Notes under the pieces: generated by a model
Seen by the model: only the letters and a program-made list of their open reading frames with translations
What the model was told of the DNA's origin: nothing
Databases searched by the model: none
NCBI GenBank assembly: GCA_024236195.1
Contig: JACKKZ010000002.1
Location: 1-64,000, forward strand
DNA from: Sphingomonadaceae bacterium
Lineage (GTDB): Bacteria > Pseudomonadota > Alphaproteobacteria > Sphingomonadales > Sphingomonadaceae
Length of the DNA stretch: 64,000 nucleotides
Direction of reading: 5' to 3'
In this document: positions 24,766-33,035 of the stretch, piece after piece
How the letters are laid out: every line of letters starts with the position of its first letter
How positions within the stretch are numbered: the first letter of the stretch is position 1
Position numbers and translations under genes: made by a program

Positions 24766-25677
24766 ATGCCAACCCTTCGCCAGCTACAATATCTCGCCAC
24801 CCTTGCTGACACCCAGCATTTCGGCCGCGCAGCGGCGGCAGTGCATGTTTCCCAGCCCACGCTCAGCCAGCAATTGCGGCAATTGGAGGCCAAGCTGGGC
24901 GTGACGCTGGTCGAACGGGGTGACACGCCGGTGCAGCTGACTCCGGTCGGACGCGAAATTGCCCAGCGCGCGCGGCGGGTGCTGGTGCAGGTGGACGATA
25001 TCGTTGACCTGGCCCGGCGCAGCACCAGCGGCATTGCCGGGACAATCCGCTTTGGCGTGACCCCGACGCTGGGGCCCTATCTGATGCCTGCCGTCGTAGC
25101 GCAATTGCACCGCGCCCACCCTGACATGCGGCTCTATATGCGCGAAGGCATTCCCGATGACCAACTGGCCGAATTGCGGCGGGGCGGGCTGGACTTGCTG
25201 CTGGTCCCGCTGCCCGTGGCCGGGGCCGATCTGGAAGTGGAGCCACTGTTTCGCGAACCGCTGCACCTCGTTGCCCCGCCCGACCACGCGCTGTGCAGCA
25301 AGACCCAGCTGACCACGCAGGACCTCGCCGGGCAAGGCGTGCTCAGCCTCGACACCCGCCACCATTTCCACCGTCAGGCGCAGGCCATCTGCGGGGAATT
25401 CGGGGCGGAGCTGCTGCGCGATTATGAAGGGACCAGCCTTGACAGCCTGCGCCAGATGGCCGGATCGGGTCTTGGCCTTGCCATCTTGCCGGAGCTCTAC
25501 CTACACAGCGAAGTGGGCGGGGAAGACATGGTTCAGCGGCTGGAAGTCAGCGGCTGGTCAGCTACCCGCTCGATCGCCGCTGTCTGGCGCGAAGGCGCCG
25601 CCTATTCGGATACATACCGTCTGGTGGCAGGAGCTATCGCTGCAGAAGCAAGGCGGGTCATGGCGCAATCATTATAG
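24766..25677 (+). CDS. LysR-family regulator, OxyR-like without peroxidatic cysteine
   Basis: 303 residues. The winged HTH is residues 1-60 (QLQYLATLADTQHFGRAAAA, VSQPTLSQQLRQLE). The effector domain aligns well with OxyR: DLAGQGVLSLDTRHHFHRQA matches the OxyR segment containing Cys199. That position is His200 here, while the Cys208 equivalent is kept as Cys209 (QAICGEF). The disulfide switch is therefore impossible, so it should not be a classical peroxide sensor. It is divergent from the nhaA-CaCA-CA-sbtA-sbtB run and probably regulates it, perhaps in response to inorganic carbon, pH or sodium. Confidence 0.88.
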   Translation: MPTLRQLQYLATLADTQHFGRAAAAVHVSQPTLSQQLRQLEAKLGVTLVERGDTPVQLTPVGREIAQRARRVLVQVDDIVDLARRSTSGIAGTIRFGVTPTLGPYLMPAVVAQLHRAHPDMRLYMREGIPDDQLAELRRGGLDLLLVPLPVAGADLEVEPLFREPLHLVAPPDHALCSKTQLTTQDLAGQGVLSLDTRHHFHRQAQAICGEFGAELLRDYEGTSLDSLRQMAGSGLGLAILPELYLHSEVGGEDMVQRLEVSGWSATRSIAAVWREGAAYSDTYRLVAGAIAAEARRVMAQSL

Positions 25678-25737
25678 GTGCTTGCACGATCCGCGCGATC
25701 AGGCACAAGGGGCGCAACAGGAGACAGGGTCAGAACC

Positions 25738-26763
25738 ATGGGGGCAGACAAGCGCAGCAGGGTGACGTCATTCGACGTGGCCGCGAAGGCGGGTGTGAGC
25801 CAGTCCACCGTCTCGCGCGCCCTCTCTGGCTCGCAAACCATTACCGAGGCCACCCGCAGCCGGGTGCTGGAGGCTGCGCGCGAGCTGGGCTATTTTGTCG
25901 ATGAACGCGCTGCCCGCTTGCGCCGGGGGCAGACCGGCACCCTTGTCGTGATCGTCATCACCCGCCCCGGCGAGACTCCGCAGCAGGTCAACCCTTTCAG
26001 CTATTCGCTGCTCGGCGCAATCTGCGCAGCGGCGGCTGGGCACGGCTTTGAAACGCTGGTCTCGTTGCAGGCCGAGCCGGAAAGCTTCTTTGGCCATTAT
26101 GTTGACCGCAATCAGGCCGACGGGATGATCGTGATCGGCACCACCGCCAACCAGCCAGCATGGGACTATTTCCGCGAGATAGGCACCACCGGGCAACCGA
26201 TTGTCTATTGGGGGTCCCCGCTGGGTGACCTGGACTGGGTCAGTTCCGACAACCAGCAGGGTGCGCGCATGGCCGCGCAGCATCTGGTCGACTGCGGTTA
26301 TCGCAAGATCGCCTGTATCGGCGCCGGGGAAACCCGCCAGCGCCAGTTTGCGGAGCGAGTGGAAACCTATCGCGCAGTCATGGAAGAAGCCGGGCTGGAA
26401 GCCTTGCCAATCCCGGTGGAAGAGGGGTGGGAGCGAGACGAACAAGGCCGCCGCGCCATTGCCGCCATGCTCGCACAAGGTCAGGAATTCGACGCTGTCT
26501 TTGCCGTGTGTGACGCGATTGGCTTTGGCGTGCTGGAGGGGCTGCGCGCTGCCGGGATCAGCGTGCCCGCCGATGTCGGCGTGATCGGGTTTGACGGTCT
26601 GCAGGCAGGCGAGCACACCTCCCCGCCGCTCGCCACGATTGAGCCGGACTTCGCCTCCGCCGGGGCCAAGCTGGTAGAGGCCGTGCTGGACCAGTCGCCT
26701 GACCAGCCCCCCCGGCGCGTGCCGGTGCGCCTGCTGGCCCGTGGCAGCACCGCCCGGCGCTGA
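25738..26763 (+). CDS. LacI-family transcriptional regulator
   Basis: 341 residues from the ATG at 25738, with AGGAGACAGG upstream. The HTH is TSFDVAAKAGVSQSTVSRALSGSQTITEATRSRV (shown as adjacent motifs FDVAAKAGVS and STVSRALSG), with the hinge ELGYFVDERAARLRRG. The periplasmic-binding-protein-like sensor domain follows, including VGVIGFDGLQAGEHTSPPLATIEPDF. Such proteins usually sense sugars and repress catabolic genes. No sugar operon adjoins it in this window, so the target is unknown. trmL starts 14 nt downstream on the same strand. Confidence 0.88.
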   Translation: MGADKRSRVTSFDVAAKAGVSQSTVSRALSGSQTITEATRSRVLEAARELGYFVDERAARLRRGQTGTLVVIVITRPGETPQQVNPFSYSLLGAICAAAAGHGFETLVSLQAEPESFFGHYVDRNQADGMIVIGTTANQPAWDYFREIGTTGQPIVYWGSPLGDLDWVSSDNQQGARMAAQHLVDCGYRKIACIGAGETRQRQFAERVETYRAVMEEAGLEALPIPVEEGWERDEQGRRAIAAMLAQGQEFDAVFAVCDAIGFGVLEGLRAAGISVPADVGVIGFDGLQAGEHTSPPLATIEPDFASAGAKLVEAVLDQSPDQPPRRVPVRLLARGSTARR

Positions 26764-26777
26764 CGCAGGAAACTGCC

Positions 26778-27239
26778 ATGCGCGTTGCCCTGTTCGAACC
26801 AGAAATCGCCGGAAATGTCGGTGCCGTACTGCGCCTCTGTGCCTGCCTTGGCGCACCGGTTGAATTGATCGAACCGCTGGGCTTCCTCTGGGATGACAAG
26901 CGCGTGCGCCGTGCGGCGATGGATTATATCGACCATGTCACGATCACCCGCCATGCCGGTTTCGATGCCTTTTGCGAGGCTGTGCGCCCTGCCCGGCTGG
27001 TGCTGTTCACAACCAAGGCGAGCGAGTCCGCCTATGGCTTCACCTACCAGCCAGACGATGTGCTGCTGTTTGGCAAGGAAAGTGCGGGCGTCCCGGCGGC
27101 AGTGGCAGAACGCTGCGACGCGCGGCTGCGCCTGCCGATCCGGGCAGAAGTGCGCTCCATGAACCTCGCCACCAGTGCCGCGCTCGCGCTGGGCGAAGGC
27201 TTACGCCAGACAGCACAGTTGCCACCGCTTGCCATCTGA
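26778..27239 (+). CDS. trmL: tRNA (cytidine(34)-2'-O)-methyltransferase
   Basis: A 153-residue SPOUT methyltransferase that modifies the wobble position of tRNA-Leu. The motifs are MRVALFEPEIAGNVGAVLRLCACLG, visible as the N-terminal EPEIAGNVGA, then LLFGKESAGVP and the trefoil-knot RSMNLATSAALALGE. The length is standard. It is probably co-transcribed with the LacI gene 14 nt upstream. Confidence 0.93.
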   Translation: MRVALFEPEIAGNVGAVLRLCACLGAPVELIEPLGFLWDDKRVRRAAMDYIDHVTITRHAGFDAFCEAVRPARLVLFTTKASESAYGFTYQPDDVLLFGKESAGVPAAVAERCDARLRLPIRAEVRSMNLATSAALALGEGLRQTAQLPPLAI

Positions 27240-27334
27240 ACCGGTATGACGCAGTCTGTCACCAGACCGGGCAATCCCGGCAGGAGAGGGGCAAGGCTGG
27301 CCATGCGGGTAACGCAGGATTGGGGCAATTGCAG

Positions 27335-29719
27335 ATGAGCGGGGGGGACGGATCCTCTTTGGCCACCCATGTGGCTGGCGCGCAGCAACATGCGCCTGCC
27401 ACCACCATCTATCTCGCGGCGCATCGCGGGGCGACAGAGCGGCAGTTGCTGGAAGAGTGGGTTGCCAGCCGCCATCAGAGTGGCGGCGCGCCGCACCGGC
27501 TGTTCCTGTTTGCCCGGCAGGATGCGCCCTCTTCCGAAGAAGTCGCACGGCTGGTCGCTTCGCTCGATGACGAGCAGGTGGTTCTGGCCCCGCTCCGTGT
27601 GACATGGCGGCCGGAGCTGTTCGAAGGGCGCCGCGCAGCGCGCTGGCTCGACCTCGCCTTGCTCCGCAATCCACGCAAGCCGCGCGAGGGGGCCAAGCGG
27701 CGACTGGTTGCTGCGGGGCAGCAGGAACGATGGGCGATTGTCCAGGGCGAACCCGCCACGCTCGGCCAGCTACGCCAACGCTGGAAACAGCGCACCGGGG
27801 GCGAAGCGGATAGCGACTTTGCCGGTTTTGTCGCGCGGCAGGCGGAACTTTCACTCGAGCGTGCAGAATATCCGATCCACGGTGTGACCTATAAATTGCC
27901 GCAAGTGGACCGGCAGGATGTGATGGCCACGCCCGGCTTCCGCGAAGGGCTGGAGAAGCTGGCCCGCGAGAGCGGTGAAGATGTAGGGAAACTGCGGCGG
28001 CAGGCAGCGGAATATCTCCACGAATTGCGCACCGAACGCAGCCCTTTCATCCTCGACCTGACCATGCGGCTGTTCCGCTGGAGCTATTCGCGCGCCTATG
28101 GCCAGATTGATATCGTGCCAGAAGAAGTGGCCGCTTTGCGCCCGCTGTTCGAGAAACACTCCGCGCTGATCCTGCCTGCGCACAAGACCAATCTTGACGG
28201 GCCGATTGTCGAGACCGTGCTCTATGACAATGGCTTGCCACCTGCGAGCCTGTTTGGCGGGATCAACATGAGCTTTTGGCCGATGGGGCCGCTGCTGCGC
28301 AAGGGCGGCAAGATTTTCCTGCGCCGGGGGATCCAGGACGATCCGCTCTATCGTTTCGTGCTGCGCGAATATCTCGCCTATCTGGTCGAGAAGCGTTTCA
28401 ACCTGTCGTGGTTCCCCGAAGGAACCCGGTCGCGCACCGGTAAATTGCTCCCGCCCAAGCTGGGGCTGATGAATTATGTCGTGCAAGGCTATCGCGAAGG
28501 GCGGATCGAGGATTTGCTGCTGGTCCCTGTCGCGCTGGTCTATGACCAGGTCTACGAAACCGCCGATTTCATCCGCGAGGCGCAAGGCGGCAAGAAGCGC
28601 AAGGAAAGCTTCGGCTGGCTGGTGTCCTACCTGCGCGCATTGCGCCAACCCTATGGCAAGGCCTATCTGCGCGTCGGCAAGGTGATGTCGATGCGCGAAG
28701 CGCTCGGCCCGCCGGAAGACCAGCCGCCCGCCGGATCGCCCGAAGCGCGGCTGGCGATGCAGAAGCTGGCGCTCGCCGTGTCATGGCGGACCAATGAAGT
28801 GACCCCGATCACCGGCATCGGGCTGGTCAGCTTTGCCCTGCTGGGCAGCGGCGGGCGCGCCGTGCCGCGTGGGCGGCTGGCGCGCTACCTCGCCATGCTG
28901 GCGGAAAATGCACGGGTGCGCGGCCTGCCCATGGCGCAAAGCGCCGCGCTGGACGAGCCGGGCAAGCTCGATGCCGCGCTGGATGCGCTGGAGGGATCGC
29001 GCGTTATCACCCGCTTCGATGAAGGGCCGGAAACGGTCTATTCGATTGGCGAGGGGCAGCATCTCGCCGCAGCCTTCTACCGCAATTCCATGCTTCATTT
29101 CGTGCTCGAACGCGCGATTGCGGAAGTGGCGGTTACGCTGGCCGCTGCGGAGCCTGTCGAACGCCGCGAGAAGATATTCATCGATTCAGCCCTGCGGCTG
29201 CGCGAAGCCTTGAAGTTTGACTTCTTCTTCCGTGAACGGGCCGAATTCCTTGCCGCACTGGAGGAGGAATTGGCCCGGACCCATGCCAATTGGCGCGAAG
29301 AATTGCTGGGGGCGAGCGGCCCGGAGCATGCCTTCCGCCGCATCTTCGGGTTGGGCACGGCCCATGCTGCGCTGCGCAGCTTCCTGGAGGCTTACCTGGT
29401 GGTCGCCGATTGCCTGGAAGTACTGCCGGACGATGTGCCAGCAGACGAAAAGGCCTTGTCAGATGCTGCACAGGCACGCGGGCGGCAATATGTGCTGGAA
29501 CAGCGCATCCGCAATCCGGAGACTGTGTCGCAGCAGCTGTTTGGCAACGCGATTGATCTGGCGCGCAACCTCAAGCTGCTGGCACCGGGGCCGGACTTGC
29601 CGGCGCGCCGGGCGGAACTGGCCATGCGGCTGCGCGGGGCGCATGAATGCCTCGATCTGATCGAACGGGAGACGGTTGCGCGGCTGGGCAAGCTGGTGGG
29701 CGGTCAGCCCGCCGGGTGA
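27335..29719 (+). CDS. plsB: Glycerol-3-phosphate 1-O-acyltransferase (PlsB-type)
   Basis: 794 residues from the ATG at 27335 (MSGGDGSSLATHV), close to the roughly 800 of PlsB. It catalyses the first acylation of glycerol-3-phosphate in phospholipid synthesis at the inner membrane. The motifs are HKTNLDGP (block I, H-x4-D), MSFWPMGPLLRKGGKIFLRRG (block II, shown as PLLRKGGKIFLRRG), SWFPEGTRSRTGK (block III) and LLVPVALVYDQ (block IV). Upstream in-frame codons overlap trmL and look non-coding. It converges with the lipase gene, overlapping its 3' end by 16 bp. Confidence 0.93.
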   Translation: MSGGDGSSLATHVAGAQQHAPATTIYLAAHRGATERQLLEEWVASRHQSGGAPHRLFLFARQDAPSSEEVARLVASLDDEQVVLAPLRVTWRPELFEGRRAARWLDLALLRNPRKPREGAKRRLVAAGQQERWAIVQGEPATLGQLRQRWKQRTGGEADSDFAGFVARQAELSLERAEYPIHGVTYKLPQVDRQDVMATPGFREGLEKLARESGEDVGKLRRQAAEYLHELRTERSPFILDLTMRLFRWSYSRAYGQIDIVPEEVAALRPLFEKHSALILPAHKTNLDGPIVETVLYDNGLPPASLFGGINMSFWPMGPLLRKGGKIFLRRGIQDDPLYRFVLREYLAYLVEKRFNLSWFPEGTRSRTGKLLPPKLGLMNYVVQGYREGRIEDLLLVPVALVYDQVYETADFIREAQGGKKRKESFGWLVSYLRALRQPYGKAYLRVGKVMSMREALGPPEDQPPAGSPEARLAMQKLALAVSWRTNEVTPITGIGLVSFALLGSGGRAVPRGRLARYLAMLAENARVRGLPMAQSAALDEPGKLDAALDALEGSRVITRFDEGPETVYSIGEGQHLAAAFYRNSMLHFVLERAIAEVAVTLAAAEPVERREKIFIDSALRLREALKFDFFFRERAEFLAALEEELARTHANWREELLGASGPEHAFRRIFGLGTAHAALRSFLEAYLVVADCLEVLPDDVPADEKALSDAAQARGRQYVLEQRIRNPETVSQQLFGNAIDLARNLKLLAPGPDLPARRAELAMRLRGAHECLDLIERETVARLGKLVGGQPAG

Positions 29720-30534
29720 GCTTCCAGCCAGCCCAGCACATCCCCCAGCACGGTTTCGCGTTCGGGCTCGTTGAAGATCTCGTGATAGAGCCCCTCGTAA
29801 ATGGTCTGGGTCTTGTCCGGGCTGCCCATGGCGCTGACTATCGGCTGAACCGGCGCATGGGGCACGAGGCTGTCCGCGTTTCCGTGCATGTACAGCACGG
29901 GCACGAGCAAATGCTGCACTTCATGCGGGTAGCGGGCGATTGCCGCCATCATCTGCTGCGCCGTACGCGCAGGCACTTTGCCAAGCGTAACCAGCGGATC
30001 GGCGCGATAGGCAGCGACCACCGCCGGATCACGGCTGACCGCATCGGAATCCAGCTCCACCGTGCCCATCTTGGGCGCGAGGAAGGACAGCAGACGCAGC
30101 ACCAAATTCATCGGCGCAGACACGCCGCCGCCAATTGCCGGGCCAGACAGGACCAGGCCAGACAGCTTGTCCTGCCGGCTCAGCGCGTAATAGAGCGCCA
30201 GCGACCCGCCCATAGAATGCCCGACCAGCTTGACCCGCTCCAGCCCGCTTTCCCCGCGAACCTTATCGACCAGCCGGTCCATATCGGCGACTGCTTCGTC
30301 AAAACTTTCGATTACCGCCCGCGCACCGTCAGACTGGCCATGGCCATGATGATCGAGTGCATGGACGGCATAGCCACGCTCGGCAAACCAGCGCCCGAAG
30401 GCTTCATAGCGGCCCGAATGTTCGGCATAGCCATGGGCGACAACGAGGTGATCCTTCGCAGCACCGTCGGGCTGCCAGCTACGGAAGAAAATGCGCCGTC
30501 CAGCGACCCCGACAAAATGGCCTTCATTCCCCAT
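29704..30534 (-). CDS. Alpha/beta hydrolase, monoacylglycerol lipase-like
   Basis: A 276-residue serine hydrolase of the MGL/lysophospholipase group. The nucleophile elbow is VGHSMGGSLALYY, the acid is in MHGNADSLVPH, and the catalytic His is in EGLYHEIFNEPE, the classic MGL ending. The cap domain lies around 115-190. The substrate is probably a monoacylglycerol or lysophospholipid. Its start lies inside the last 11 bp of the HAD-PlsC gene, so the two are co-translated. Its 3' end overlaps plsB. Confidence 0.9.
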   Translation of the reverse strand: MGNEGHFVGVAGRRIFFRSWQPDGAAKDHLVVAHGYAEHSGRYEAFGRWFAERGYAVHALDHHGHGQSDGARAVIESFDEAVADMDRLVDKVRGESGLERVKLVGHSMGGSLALYYALSRQDKLSGLVLSGPAIGGGVSAPMNLVLRLLSFLAPKMGTVELDSDAVSRDPAVVAAYRADPLVTLGKVPARTAQQMMAAIARYPHEVQHLLVPVLYMHGNADSLVPHAPVQPIVSAMGSPDKTQTIYEGLYHEIFNEPERETVLGDVLGWLEAHPAG

Positions 30535-32098
30535 CGGGCCAGCTCCTCAGCGTATCGACATAGAGCTGGCGCACTTCCGCAATCCGTTCGTCCAGTTCAG
30601 GCACGGTCCAGTCATGCGTATGGATCGGCGGCAAGACAGCGATATCGACTGTGCCGGGCCGCATGATCTTGGCATCGCGCGCACCGACATCCAGCGCATT
30701 GCGGATCACCACCGGGATAACCGGTACACCTGCCGCCATCGCCATGTGGAATGCGCCCTTCTTGAACGGGCCAACCTCCACCGTCATGTCGCGCACCCGC
30801 GTCCCCTCTGGCGCGATGACGATGGAATAGCCTTGCTCGATCATGTCGACCGCAGGCTGGATCGCCTTGCGCGCGGCCTCTGGCCCTTCGCCCGCGCGCT
30901 CGACAAACACCATCGGCATAAGCTGCGTGGTAATCAGGCTGATCGGGTTGTTCTTCAGCTCTGCCTTGCCCACCCCGGCAAAATCGGTGCGCACCAGCGA
31001 GCTGATGAAGAAGGCATCGAAATTGTTGCGATGGTTGAACAGGAACACCGCCGGACGCCGCGCCCGGACATTCTTCTTGCCCGTGATATTGAGCGAAACC
31101 CCGCAGGACAGCAGCACCGCGTCTGACCATGCAGGCATTGCCATATTGGCCCCGGCGCGCTTGTCCCGCGTGATCGTGCCCCAGGCAAAGCCGGAATAGA
31201 ACATCGGCAGCAGGCTGAACAGGCCGGTGGCGGTGCGCGCCAGCAATTCGGGCGTGGTCGATCCACGGCTGCCATGGCGCAGCACACCCCAGCCATTCGC
31301 CGCCGCCGCCGCTGCCAGCGCGCGGCCCGGATTGGTCGGCACCGGATGGCCAACGGCTTCCATCAGGCCGATTTCCTCGTCCCCGTCGGCGTAGAACCAG
31401 CAATCCTTCATCTTGGCCTTGTTCGCCTTGACGAAGGCCTTCACGGCATTTGCCTTGCCCACGCCCCACATTTGCGGCTCCAGCACCTTGCCGGTCAGGA
31501 TGCCGTCTTCATCCACTTCGCAGACGGACGTCATCACCTGGTCAACACCAAGAAACCGCGCCGCCGGTTCGACCTGATAGCGCGTGGCGGAGCTGGCAAT
31601 CGCAATCGTATGGCCTGCCCGCCGATGCGCAGCCAGAATGCGCGCCATCTCGGGATAGATGCGATCTGCGATGCTTTTCTCAAACAGCTTTTCGCCCAGC
31701 GCCATCTGCTCTTCATCGCCGCGCCCGACCCATTTGCTGATCGCCTGTTCCAGCAGTTCCTGCATCTCGATCGCCTTGGCCACCGATTTCCATGCAGCAG
31801 TGGCAAGATCCGCCAGGTCCTGCGGTGTGACCTGACCCTTCTTGAGCTGATCCTGCAGGAAGACATTGGCGGAATAGCCCGCCATCAGCGTACCATCGAA
31901 ATCGAAGATGACGACAGTCTTCGGCCCTTGCGGCCCAGCCTCAATCGCGGCGATGACATCTTCGACCGAGCGCTCGGCCGCGCTGCCCCGCACCGCTTGT
32001 GACGCCTTCAACGCCTTCTTCGCCTTGGCCTGTGCAGCCTGCTTGGCCGCACTATCCGGCGAATCGGCGACCTTTACCTTTTTGGTGTCTTTTCCCAT
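30524..32098 (-). CDS. HAD-IB hydrolase / PlsC-type acyltransferase fusion
   Basis: 524 residues in two enzymes. After a Lys/Ala-rich leader of about 50 residues comes a HAD-IB phosphatase, with VVIFDFDGTLMAGYS holding the DxD nucleophile and YADGDEEIGLMEAVGHP. From about 300 there is an acyltransferase related to 1-acyl-sn-glycerol-3-phosphate acyltransferase, with NHRNNFDA (H-x4-D) and APEGTRVRD. A hydrophobic segment near 290 may anchor it to the membrane. It probably makes or remodels phospholipid; the phosphatase substrate is unknown. The lipase gene overlaps it downstream and plsB faces it. Confidence 0.9.
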   Translation of the reverse strand: MGKDTKKVKVADSPDSAAKQAAQAKAKKALKASQAVRGSAAERSVEDVIAAIEAGPQGPKTVVIFDFDGTLMAGYSANVFLQDQLKKGQVTPQDLADLATAAWKSVAKAIEMQELLEQAISKWVGRGDEEQMALGEKLFEKSIADRIYPEMARILAAHRRAGHTIAIASSATRYQVEPAARFLGVDQVMTSVCEVDEDGILTGKVLEPQMWGVGKANAVKAFVKANKAKMKDCWFYADGDEEIGLMEAVGHPVPTNPGRALAAAAAANGWGVLRHGSRGSTTPELLARTATGLFSLLPMFYSGFAWGTITRDKRAGANMAMPAWSDAVLLSCGVSLNITGKKNVRARRPAVFLFNHRNNFDAFFISSLVRTDFAGVGKAELKNNPISLITTQLMPMVFVERAGEGPEAARKAIQPAVDMIEQGYSIVIAPEGTRVRDMTVEVGPFKKGAFHMAMAAGVPVIPVVIRNALDVGARDAKIMRPGTVDIAVLPPIHTHDWTVPELDERIAEVRQLYVDTLRSWPDGE

Positions 32099-32193
32099 CG
32101 GGATGCAGCTTAGGCTGCAAGGGCCATGAGGGGCAAGCAGGCTGGTATGATCGCCCTGTCCTGATCTGGTTCACCCGCCCTGGCGAACCGATC

Positions 32194-33033
32194 CTAAAGG
32201 CCGAGCAACACCTGCAGTTCGGCTACGCCGCCAATCACGAGATCGGGGCGACAAAACTCCTCGCAAGCTGCCCATGCTTCGCGGCTGGTGGTGCCGGTGG
32301 TGACGCCAATACCGATAGCCCCGCCCGCGCGGGCCATTTCGGTTTCAACGCGCGGATCGTCTCCCACCACGGCCACTTCGCTGACCGGCACACCCAGCTG
32401 CTCCGCCACGAAACCCATCGCATGGGCAGAGGGTTTGCCAGTCACTTCCGGTTCGCGCCCGGTCACGCGGGCAATCGCACCGCTGATCGCACAGCTATAC
32501 CCGAAGGCCGGGCCTTCCTGTGTAGCGAAGAAGGGCACGTCGGAGGCAGTGAAGAAATGCGCCCCCTCCATCACCCGGCCGCAGGCGGCATGGATATCAT
32601 CCATATTGCAGTCCGGATGCCACGCGACATAGACCGCATCCGCATTCTCCGCCCCTGCCTGCCCCGGCATGACGCAAGCGATCCCGTCTTCGCTCAGCGC
32701 ATCGGCAACACCTTGCGTGCCGAGCACCAGCACCTGTTCCACCCCGCGCTGCGCAAAGACACGCGCAGCCACGCTGTTGGGCGTGAACAGGTTGGCATCC
32801 GGGATCGGCAAACCGACATCGCGCAGGCGCGGGCCTTGCTTTGCCGCCGGGTAGGCGCTGCCATTGGTAAGCGCGAGATAGGGGATACCCGCTGCCTGCA
32901 AGGCAGTGAGCAGCTCCACCGCGCCGGGGATCACCTGATAGCTGCCCAGCCGCCGGTTGGAGAGGATCAGCGTCCCGTCCAGATCGAACATGATCCCGCT
33001 CACCTTGCCGGGAAGCTTTGCGTCATCGGACAT
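32194..33033 (-). CDS. HAD class IIA hydrolase (NagD/TIGR01459-like)
   Basis: A 279-residue haloacid-dehalogenase phosphatase with a C2 cap. The motifs are GIMFDLDGTL (nucleophile Asp), YLALTNGSAYP (Ser/Thr motif II) and VAVVGDDPRVETEMARAGG (motif IV). It begins 2 nt after the carboxyltransferase stop, so it is the final gene of a seven-gene run starting at TetR. In that setting it may dephosphorylate an intermediate made by the dikinase-like pair. That assignment is inference; the family includes nucleotide and sugar phosphatases. Confidence 0.85.
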   Translation of the reverse strand: MSDDAKLPGKVSGIMFDLDGTLILSNRRLGSYQVIPGAVELLTALQAAGIPYLALTNGSAYPAAKQGPRLRDVGLPIPDANLFTPNSVAARVFAQRGVEQVLVLGTQGVADALSEDGIACVMPGQAGAENADAVYVAWHPDCNMDDIHAACGRVMEGAHFFTASDVPFFATQEGPAFGYSCAISGAIARVTGREPEVTGKPSAHAMGFVAEQLGVPVSEVAVVGDDPRVETEMARAGGAIGIGVTTGTTSREAWAACEEFCRPDLVIGGVAELQVLLGL

Positions 33034-33035
33034 GG

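Noticed and set aside
24766..25677. Calling the LysR gene oxyR
   Set aside because: The peroxidatic cysteine position is His200, so peroxide sensing by the known mechanism is not possible.
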